A stretch of 15,717 nt of DNA from CALJUZ01 sp003387805 (GTDB lineage Bacteria; Bacillota; Limnochordia; Limnochordales; ZCTH02-B6). The DNA is taken from the NCBI GenBank assembly GCA_937975235.1, contig CALJUZ010000180.1, forward strand, positions 1-15,717, read 5' to 3'. This document shows positions 6,984 to 12,849 of this stretch, piece after piece. The position numbers were made by a program, and so were the translations under genes. Position 1 is the stretch's first letter. Every line of letters begins with the position of its first letter. The notes under the pieces are model-generated. The model was not told the DNA's origin, searched no databases, and saw only the letters and a program-made list of their open reading frames with translations.

Positions 6984-8052
6984 GGCCCAACATCCTCTCC
7001 AAACGCCGGCTGCCGTAGGACAGCGCGAAGCAGAAAATCCAGTAAATGATCGCGATGAACAAAAACGTCTCCGCCTGCAGGCCGGCCCAGGCCGGGTTGG
7101 CGGTGATGCTGCGGGCGATGCCCAACAGGTCCATCAGCCCGATGATGGCCACCAAGCTGGTGTCTTTGAACAAACTGATGAACTGCCCGACGATGGACGG
7201 CAGCACCGAGCGCAGCGCCTGGGGCAAAATGACGAGGATCATGGTGAGAGCCGGGCTCATGCCCAGCGCCTGCGCCGCCTCGTACTGCCCCTTCGGAATG
7301 CTCTGCAAGCCGCCCCGCACGTTTTCGGCCATGTACGCCGACGTGAACAGCGTCAGGCCGATCATGGCCCGGATCACCCGGTCGATGGTGACGCCGGGCA
7401 GGAAAATGGGCACCATCAGGTGGGCCATGAAAATGATGGCCACCAGGGGCGTGCCCCGCACCGTCTCGATAAAAAATGTACTAAAGACGGAGATGACCGG
7501 CAAGCTGCTGCGGCGCCCCAAGGCCAGCAAAATGCCGATGGGCAGCGACCCGGCGATGCCCACCGCGGCCAGGACCAGCGTCAGCGTCAGGCCGCCCCAC
7601 GACGACGTCTGCACGTGGGGCAGCGTTTCGCTGCCCGGCAGTCCCCACAACAGGAACATGGAACCGGGCAGAAACAGCAGCCACGGCGTGACCAGCCAGC
7701 GCATGGCTTTGCGCCCGAAGTCGCGGTTGAGGGCGGCGGCCACGCTCAGCGCCGTCAAGACAGCGAAGACGCCGAGAATCACATGGAACCGCCACAGCTG
7801 ATCCCGGGGATACACGCCCACCAGAAACAGCTGAAAGTTGGCCGGAATCACGGCCCACACCGCCGTCTCGGTGGCCCACCGCCAAACGCGGGTGACGGTG
7901 AAGTAAATCACCCACAAGGACACCAAGGTCAGCAGCGTGTTGAACCACGAGCTGAACAAGTTCTTGACGAGCCAGTCGACGGTGCGCCGGGGCCAGGGAT
8001 CTTTCGGGCGGACCCGCACCGCCGCCCTAGGCGCAGGTGCCGTTGCAGCCAA
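6967..8052 (-). CDS. aapM: Amino-acid ABC transporter permease (AapM type)
   Basis: This is an inner-membrane permease of the HisM/AapM class, 361 aa from TTG 8052 and longer than GlnP-type permeases (about 220 aa), as is typical of the Aap/Bzt branch. Several hydrophobic segments precede the core transport domain. The EAA loop that docks to the ATPase lies in ENVRGGLQSIPKGQYEAAQ and the following ALGM. TTG 8058 is also possible, but the strong GGGAGGTG site (around 8060) sits too close to it and about 6 nt from TTG 8052. It lies between AapQ (24-nt gap) and AapP (overlap), and the gene order J-Q-M-P matches rhizobial aap operons. The substrate is inferred to be a range of L-amino acids. Confidence 0.92.
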   Translation of the reverse strand: MAATAPAPRAAVRVRPKDPWPRRTVDWLVKNLFSSWFNTLLTLVSLWVIYFTVTRVWRWATETAVWAVIPANFQLFLVGVYPRDQLWRFHVILGVFAVLTALSVAAALNRDFGRKAMRWLVTPWLLFLPGSMFLLWGLPGSETLPHVQTSSWGGLTLTLVLAAVGIAGSLPIGILLALGRRSSLPVISVFSTFFIETVRGTPLVAIIFMAHLMVPIFLPGVTIDRVIRAMIGLTLFTSAYMAENVRGGLQSIPKGQYEAAQALGMSPALTMILVILPQALRSVLPSIVGQFISLFKDTSLVAIIGLMDLLGIARSITANPAWAGLQAETFLFIAIIYWIFCFALSYGSRRLERMLGLERPS

Positions 8053-8076
8053 ACACAAACACCTCCCGTGCCTCCG

Positions 8077-9312
8077 TCACTGGACGTACGCCAGCCTTCG
8101 GTTCCACCAGTTCATAAACAGCGACGTCAGCAGGCTCAGTGACAAGTAGCAGGCGATGATGACCAAGAACACCGGAATGGTCTGGCCCGACTGGTTCATG
8201 GTCGTCGTGCCGATGTTGAACAGCTCCGGATAGCCGATGGCCACCGCCAGGCTGGAATTTTTGGCCAGGTTGAGATACTGGCTGGTCAGCGGCGGCACGA
8301 TGATGCGCAGCGCCTGCGGGATGATGACCAAATATTGCACGTGGAACGGGCGCAGCCCCAGCGCCAGGGCCGCCTCCCGCTGGCCTTTGTCCACCGCCTG
8401 GATGCCGCCTCGCACCACTTCGGCGATGAACGCGCCCGTGTAAACCGACAAGCCCAGCAAGAGCGCGGTGAACTCGGGGGTCAGCTGGAGGCCGCCTTCG
8501 AAGTTGAACCGCTGCAGCACCGGCAGGTCCACGGTGACCGGCGAGCCCAGCACCAGCCAGCCGCCCGCCATCAGGACCACGAAAGACGCCAGCGCCCACA
8601 CCGACGGGAAGCCGGGCCGGTCCTGCAACATCAGCTGCCGCCGGCGGTAGAAGTAGACCGCGACGCTGACGGCCATCGCGGCGATGAAGAAAACCCGCCA
8701 GCCGCCGATATCTTCCACCAGCATGAAGCGGGGAATGTACGCCCCGCGCTGGCTCAGGAAAACCCGGTCAAACAAGTTCACCGCCTGCCGCACCGGCGGC
8801 AGCTTCAAAATGACCGCTCCGTACCAAAACAGAAGCTGCAGCAGCAGCGGCGTGTTGCGGAACACTTCCACGTACACCGTGGCCAGCGCCCGGACGAGCC
8901 AGTTGGACGACAGCCGGGCCAAGCCGCCGACAAGGCCGATAACAGACGCAAAAACGATGCCGAAAAAGACGACCTTGACGGTGTTGACGATGCCCACGAC
9001 AAACGCCCGGCCGTACGTGTCGGTGAGATCGTACGCGATGCCTTCGGAAATGCCGAAGCCCGCCTGCAGCTTCAGCCAGCGGAAATTGAACGTCAGGCCC
9101 AGGCTGCGCAGGCTTTCGGTCATGTTGCGATAAAAAAAGGCGCCCACCGCGACGATGACGGCGAGGAACAGCACCTGGATGACGATGCGCCAAATCGTCG
9201 TCGGGTCGTCCCAGCGGATGCGCCGCGCCGGCCGCGGCCGGACCCGGGTCCGGCCGGAACCCGGCCCGGCCGGCCCGCCGTTGCGCGCGGCCTGCTCGCG
9301 ATTGTCGCTCAT
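8077..9312 (-). CDS. aapQ: Amino-acid ABC transporter permease (AapQ type)
   Basis: This 411-aa permease is the partner of AapM. A charged, Arg/Gly-rich cytoplasmic N-terminus (about 1-40) precedes a first membrane segment. The transport domain is split by a long insert (about 175-225), as in AapQ/BztB proteins. The EAA loop EVVRGGIQAVDKGQREAALA is followed by IIPQALRIIVPPL, the classic polar amino-acid permease signature. The ATG at 9312 has AGGGTGAT 5 nt upstream. A strong hairpin lies in the 93-nt gap after the binding-protein gene and probably lowers permease output relative to the binding protein. The family is clear; the exact amino-acid range is not readable from sequence. Confidence 0.93.
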   Translation of the reverse strand: MSDNREQAARNGGPAGPGSGRTRVRPRPARRIRWDDPTTIWRIVIQVLFLAVIVAVGAFFYRNMTESLRSLGLTFNFRWLKLQAGFGISEGIAYDLTDTYGRAFVVGIVNTVKVVFFGIVFASVIGLVGGLARLSSNWLVRALATVYVEVFRNTPLLLQLLFWYGAVILKLPPVRQAVNLFDRVFLSQRGAYIPRFMLVEDIGGWRVFFIAAMAVSVAVYFYRRRQLMLQDRPGFPSVWALASFVVLMAGGWLVLGSPVTVDLPVLQRFNFEGGLQLTPEFTALLLGLSVYTGAFIAEVVRGGIQAVDKGQREAALALGLRPFHVQYLVIIPQALRIIVPPLTSQYLNLAKNSSLAVAIGYPELFNIGTTTMNQSGQTIPVFLVIIACYLSLSLLTSLFMNWWNRRLAYVQ

Positions 9313-9331
9313 GCCGTATCACCCTGGTGGA

Positions 9332-9358
9332 GGGCCGCCCCCGCGAAGGGGGCGGCCC
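9332..9358 (-). other. Strong intercistronic stem-loop between aapJ and aapQ
   Basis: A perfect 11-bp stem (GGGCCGCCCCC, 9332-9342, with 9348-9358) with a 5-nt loop stands between the binding-protein stop and the permease start. In the direction of transcription (minus) no T tract follows, so it is more likely an mRNA-stabilising or attenuating hairpin than a full terminator. Such hairpins often let binding proteins exceed their permeases. Confidence 0.7.
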
Positions 9359-9405
9359 TTTCTTCCCTAGCGTATGCGTCCCGGAAACCCTCCGGCTCCG
9401 CGGTC

Positions 9406-10416
9406 TTAACGGAACGGACGGGCGTAGATGAGACCGCCGTCGGTCCACTGGGCGTTCAGGCCGCGCGGGATGCCCAGCTGCGCCAGGTTGCGGTCCCAAA
9501 TCTCACCGTAGTTGCCCACCTGCTTGATGATGCGGTACACCCACTGGTTGTCCAGCCCCAGCTTCTCGCCCAGGTCGCCCTGGAGGCCCAGGAAGCGCTG
9601 GATCTCGGGGTTGTCCGTGGTGTAGGTGTCGATGTTCTCGCTGGTGATGCCCACCTCTTCGGCGTAGAACACCGCGTTGACCACCCAGGACACGATGTCG
9701 AACCACTGGTCGTCGCCGTGGCGGACGGCCGGGCCCAGCGGCTCCTTGGAGATGGTGGGCTCCAGGATGACGTGGTCATCCGGATTGGCGAACAGCGCCC
9801 GCATGCCGGCCAGCTGGGACTTGTCGCTGGTCACCGCGTCGCAGCGGCCTTGTTCGTAGCTGTCGTACACGGTGTTGGCGTCTTCCTGCACGATGGGCGT
9901 GAACGGAATGCCCCGGGCCCTGAGCACGTCGGCCAGGTTCAGCTCCGTCGTCGTGCCCTTGGTGACGCAGATGGTCGCGCCGGCCAGGTCCTCGAGGGTT
10001 TCGATGCCGTACTCCTTGCGGGTCATAAAGCCCTGGCCGTCGTAGAACGTCGTCGGCACGAAGTTGGCGGTCCAGTCGGTTTCACGGATCAGAGTGGCCG
10101 TGGTGTTGCGGATGAGGACGTCCACCTCGCCCGTCTGGAGGGCCGGCTGGCGAGCGGCGGCCGAGAGGGCCACGAACTCCACGGCGTTGGCGTCGCCCAG
10201 AACGGCGGCGGCGATGGCGCGGCAGAAGTCCACGTCAAAGCCGGACCAGTTGCCGTCCGAATCTACGTAGCCGAAGCCGAGCAGCGCGTTGTTGGCGCCG
10301 CAGATGAGCCGGCCGCGCTCCCGCACCCGGTCCAGGGTCTGCGCGCTGCTGACGGCCGACATAATCAGAAGCAGAACGAGAACGAGCATTACCACTACTC
10401 CGAGCCGTTTCCTCAC
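9406..10416 (-). CDS. aapJ: Amino-acid ABC transporter substrate-binding protein (AapJ type)
   Basis: This extracytoplasmic binding protein captures amino acids for AapQMP. From GTG 10416 it is 336 aa: a signal peptide (MRKRLG, a hydrophobic core, then AVSSA-QTLD, cleavage near residue 26) and a family-3 binding-protein fold. Recognisable stretches are GFDVDFCRAIAAAVLGD and GEVDVLIRNTT. There is no lipobox cysteine, so it does not look like a lipoprotein. Two starts compete. ATG 10473 has AGGAG upstream and gives 355 aa with an odd charged 19-residue extension. GTG 10416 has GAGGGGTGG upstream and a normal signal peptide, and the best promoter overlaps the ATG, so GTG is preferred. It is the first gene of the operon. 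Confidence 0.92.
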   Translation of the reverse strand: MRKRLGVVVMLVLVLLLIMSAVSSAQTLDRVRERGRLICGANNALLGFGYVDSDGNWSGFDVDFCRAIAAAVLGDANAVEFVALSAAARQPALQTGEVDVLIRNTTATLIRETDWTANFVPTTFYDGQGFMTRKEYGIETLEDLAGATICVTKGTTTELNLADVLRARGIPFTPIVQEDANTVYDSYEQGRCDAVTSDKSQLAGMRALFANPDDHVILEPTISKEPLGPAVRHGDDQWFDIVSWVVNAVFYAEEVGITSENIDTYTTDNPEIQRFLGLQGDLGEKLGLDNQWVYRIIKQVGNYGEIWDRNLAQLGIPRGLNAQWTDGGLIYARPFR

Positions 10417-10464
10417 TTTACCACCCCTCGAAAAGTATTGGTTACTCGGATGCAATTGCTTTTC

Positions 10465-10492
10465 TCTGTACATTGCAAATCTCCTTCGTCAA
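10465..10492 (-). promoter_or_regulatory. Candidate sigma-A promoter of the aap operon
   Basis: The minus strand has TTGACG (10487-10492), a 16-nt spacer and TACAGA (10465-10470). Transcription would begin near 10458, upstream of GTG 10416 but downstream of ATG 10473. The alternative reading is that the AGGAG within the spacer is a ribosome site for ATG 10473, in which case the true promoter lies further upstream. Confidence 0.4.
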
Positions 10493-10521
10493 TTCTGGCT
10501 GACGGAGGAAGGGCGCGAAGC

Positions 10522-10556
10522 GGCCGAGGCTCGCACGCAGGGTGCAACCCTCGGCC
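10522..10556 (-). other. Nested inverted repeat between the RNHCP gene and the aap operon
   Basis: GGCCGAGG (10522-10529) pairs perfectly with CCTCGGCC (10549-10556), and a small inner hairpin GGGT-GCA-ACCC (10540-10550) lies in the loop. It begins about 20 nt after the RNHCP stop, where a terminator would be expected, but there is no T tract in either direction. Confidence 0.4.
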
Positions 10557-10576
10557 GTGTGCGTTTTGGCAATGGG

Positions 10577-10921
10577 CTACGGTTTGAGGATGTGCGGAGA
10601 GATGCAGGCCGCCGCCCGCCGCCGGGCCCAGCCGGCCAGGTCGTCGGGCTGCGCCGTGTCCAAGGCCACCTTGTTCACTTTGACGATGCCGCACTTCAGG
10701 CACCGGTGCACCAGCTGATAGCCCTTCTTGCGCTTGTAGACCAGGTCAACGGGACACATTAACCCGTGGCACGTGCTGCGCCGGTCGCCCGGCTCCTCGT
10801 CCACGTGCTTCGAGTAGAGACAGAAAGGACAATGGTTGCGGTAGCTTCCGTTGGTCAGCGGCTCGACGCGCGCGCCGCATTGCTCGCAGACAAAACCCGC
10901 GTTTTGCTGTCGCCTGTTCAT
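10577..10921 (-). CDS. RNHCP domain zinc-ribbon protein
   Basis: This 114-aa protein carries the family's namesake motif RNHCP (28-32). Paired cysteines suggest two zinc knuckles: C12-x2-C15 with C31-x2-C34, and C51/C56 with C74-x2-C77. A basic stretch YKRKKGYQLVHRC (62-74) could contact nucleic acid. No enzyme motif is visible and the family has no established function. The ATG at 10921 has AGGGAG 7 nt upstream. It follows about 450 nt of gene-free, hairpin-rich DNA, which may be a long leader or a separate RNA. The domain call is firm; a nucleic-acid role is only inferred. Confidence 0.85.
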   Translation of the reverse strand: MNRRQQNAGFVCEQCGARVEPLTNGSYRNHCPFCLYSKHVDEEPGDRRSTCHGLMCPVDLVYKRKKGYQLVHRCLKCGIVKVNKVALDTAQPDDLAGWARRRAAACISPHILKP

Positions 10922-10961
10922 GCCCGAACTCCCTCGCTGGTTTTTTGGTCACCAACTCGGG

Positions 10962-11335
10962 AGCAGGGTTCCGTCGCTTCTCCCCGCCGGGCGCGGGTTC
11001 CAGGCTTGGCCGGCGCAGTGACTCGTTCACCGTCCGCGACGGACGATTACTTCCGGTTCCTGCTTCATCGCACCGCCCTCGCCGCCTCATTCCGGGCGTT
11101 GCGAAGCTCGTGCGAATCCGGACCTCGACCGATTTCGCCGACCGCTCATCGCAGCCGCTTTTCAGCGGCGGGAGCCGGCCCTCGGCGGACGCCGCCACTT
11201 TGCTCAGGCTCTAGCGATCGGTTTGTATCGGCCACTGTGGCGCGGGCCTCCCCACGCCCCACCGGTACGTGTGCATCCGGCCTCACTGGCATCGGCGCCG
11301 TCCCCTTTTAGGCACGCGCAGGCACCCAACGAACG
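10962..11335 (-). ncRNA. Hairpin-rich gene-free block upstream of the RNHCP gene, possible structured RNA
   Basis: No convincing gene lies between 10922 and 11371: the open frames there are Arg/Ser/Pro-rich, match no family I know and overlap on both strands. The block instead holds a series of non-overlapping stems. These are 11237-11262 (8 bp, one mismatch), 11184-11196 (5 bp, 3-nt loop), 11154-11169 (perfect 6 bp with a GAAA tetraloop on the minus strand), 11091-11122 (5 bp), 11031-11045 (perfect 6 bp, 3-nt loop) and 10985-11015 (6 bp). The GNRA loop appears on the minus strand, the same strand as the RNHCP gene just downstream, which suggests that orientation. High GC makes short stems common, so this is a candidate only. 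Confidence 0.4.
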
Positions 11336-11371
11336 ACGCTCAGACCAACACCCCCTTCGCACACTCAGTCT

Positions 11372-11989
11372 TCATCGAACGTGTGCTTCGACCCGGGCCG
11401 CCCACTGCTCGATCTCTTCGGGCGACGTGAGCCGCACGAAGCGGATGTGCGACCACTGCGGATCTGACATGAAGTGTACCAACTGGCGGCGCCGGCGCTT
11501 GTACTGCGTGACGACCCACCAGACTAACGACTTTTCCTTGTTCCAAACCATCAGCTGGGGCCAGAAGCGCTCGTAATTCGTTCCCCAGAGCAGCTCTTTC
11601 GTGCGGTAGCGGCGCCACGAGCGGGCGATGACCCGGCGCACCAGAAGCGGCCTGGGCAAATCGAGCCAGACGACGGTGTCCAGGCGGGGCCAAAACACCC
11701 GCTGGGCATGCCGGGTGTACGAACCCGCCACGACCCAGCCGTCACCGGAGGTGGCTGCGGCCAGCCGCCGCTCGAACTCACCGGGATCCGTCTCCGCGAG
11801 CGCGACCCAGCCGGGCTGCCAGTTGAGGTCGTCCATGTCCACGAAATCGACGCTCAGCGCCCGGGCCAGCCGCTTCCCCAGCGTGCTCTTGCCCGCGCAG
11901 CTGTCGCCCATGATGTGGATGCGGCGTCCGATGGGCGCACTTACACTTGTTGTTTGCTCTTCCAAAACCTCCGGCGGCATGGAGCGCAT
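11372..11989 (-). CDS. P-loop kinase-like protein (adenylate kinase/topology-modulation family)
   Basis: This 205-aa protein has a Walker A P-loop GDSCAGKST (28-36), then DMDDLNWQPGW (51-61), WVVAGSY (about 85-91) and a lid-like basic region with WRRYRTKELLWG. This matches small NTPases annotated as adenylate kinase-like or DNA topology modulation (FlaR-related) proteins. They have an adenylate-kinase fold but their true substrate is unclear. ATG 11989 and ATG 11980 are both possible; AGAGG lies 6 nt before the first. It has its own well-formed promoter and is divergent from sfsA. Downstream, on the same strand, lie the hairpin-rich block and the RNHCP gene. Confidence 0.83.
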   Translation of the reverse strand: MRSMPPEVLEEQTTSVSAPIGRRIHIMGDSCAGKSTLGKRLARALSVDFVDMDDLNWQPGWVALAETDPGEFERRLAAATSGDGWVVAGSYTRHAQRVFWPRLDTVVWLDLPRPLLVRRVIARSWRRYRTKELLWGTNYERFWPQLMVWNKEKSLVWWVVTQYKRRRRQLVHFMSDPQWSHIRFVRLTSPEEIEQWAARVEAHVR

Positions 11990-12032
11990 CCTCTGCCTCT
12001 GTGCGTTGCTCGTTTGCGATGGAGGAATCTAA

Positions 12033-12061
12033 ATTATAGCTTCTTCTGCGTCGTTGGGCAA
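12033..12061 (-). promoter_or_regulatory. Sigma-A promoter of the P-loop kinase gene
   Basis: The minus strand has TTGCCC (12056-12061), a 17-nt spacer and a perfect TATAAT (12033-12038). Transcription would begin near 12026, leaving a leader of about 37 nt before ATG 11989. It may also drive the hairpin block and the RNHCP gene. Confidence 0.75.
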
Positions 12062-12101
12062 AGTCCTAGGCCGAACTGCGGCCGCCCGCCGCATCTTCAT
12101 G

Positions 12102-12107
12102 TATACT
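12102..12107 (+). promoter_or_regulatory. Candidate -10 element for sfsA, suggesting a leaderless mRNA
   Basis: TATACT lies only 7 nt before the sfsA ATG, which would put the transcription start at or next to the A of the start codon. No -35 match is visible, and only a weak GGAA stands before the ATG. Confidence 0.35.
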
Positions 12108-12114
12108 GGAACAC

Positions 12115-12849
12115 ATGAGCACGAAAACGGCCCTTGTTCCCTTTCCTTCGAACCTGACCCCGGTGCGGATCGTCAAGCGGCGCAACCGCTTTGCCGTCGA
12201 GGCGCGTCCGGACGGCGGCGATGACGCCGGACGCCTCCTGCTCCATTTGCCCAATTCCGGCCGCATGCAGGAGCTTTTGGTGCCCGGGACGCCGGGCCTG
12301 GCCGCGCTGGACGGCGGCGGCGCCCGGAAAACCGACGGCACGCTGCTGCTGGTCCATTACAACAATCGCTGGGTGTCGGTGGACGCCCGCATGCCCAACA
12401 AGCTGTTTGAGCAGTGCCTGGCCGACGGCTGCTTGCCGGCGTTTCGGGAATACGATCAGTGGCGGGCCGAAGTGGCGTGGGGCCGGGGGCGCATCGACTT
12501 CATGCTGACGTCGTCGGACGGCCAGGTTCCGCCGCTGCTGGTGGAGACGAAATCATGCAACCTGGTGGAAGACGGCCTGGCCCTCTTCCCCGATGCGCCG
12601 ACGGAGCGGGGCGCCCGCCACATGCGGGAGCTCATCGACGCGCTGCGGGAGGGCCGGCGGGCCGCCGTCGTCTGGTTCGTGCAGCGGGACGACGCCACCC
12701 GGCTGGCGCCGTACCGGGAGGCGGACCCGGCCTTTGCGGACGCGGTGGCCGACGCCCGCGCCGCCGGCGTGGAGATGTACGCCTACCGCTGCCGGGTGAC
12801 GCCGGCGGGCATCGAAGTGCTGGACGAAATCCCGGTGGTGGAGGCCTAA
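12115..12849 (+). CDS. sfsA: SfsA family DNA/RNA nuclease-like protein
   Basis: This 244-aa protein is full length for the SfsA family. The N-terminal OB-like part contains KRRNRFAVEA and HLPNSGRM (44-51, compare PNTGSM in the family), then RMPNKLFEQ (92-100). The C-terminal part carries PD-(D/E)xK nuclease-like residues: D128 in GRIDFML, and E144 and K146 in VETKS. It ends with the conserved DAPTERGARHM and AVVWFVQRDD. SfsA was named for sugar-fermentation stimulation in E. coli; the fold and residues fit a nucleic-acid enzyme. The ATG at 12115 is the natural start by homology. Its stop overlaps the stop of the convergent metal ATPase gene by 3 nt, with no visible terminator between them. 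Confidence 0.95.
   Translation: MSTKTALVPFPSNLTPVRIVKRRNRFAVEARPDGGDDAGRLLLHLPNSGRMQELLVPGTPGLAALDGGGARKTDGTLLLVHYNNRWVSVDARMPNKLFEQCLADGCLPAFREYDQWRAEVAWGRGRIDFMLTSSDGQVPPLLVETKSCNLVEDGLALFPDAPTERGARHMRELIDALREGRRAAVVWFVQRDDATRLAPYREADPAFADAVADARAAGVEMYAYRCRVTPAGIEVLDEIPVVEA

Noticed and set aside
8335..10587. A 750-codon open frame on the plus strand
   Set aside because: It is antisense to aapQ and aapJ, His/Gln/Arg-rich with no recognisable domain, while the minus strand encodes clear transporter proteins.
11237..11300. A group II intron domain V-like hairpin in the gap
   Set aside because: GCCGGATGC...CACGTACCGGT is superficially similar, but the catalytic-triad layout and tetraloop of domain V are missing and no reverse transcriptase is nearby.
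10746..11311. Open frames on both strands across the gap upstream of the RNHCP gene (10746-11198 minus, 10766-11311 plus)
   Set aside because: They overlap each other and the RNHCP gene, are Arg/Ser/Pro-rich and match no family I know. The hairpins argue for RNA rather than protein.
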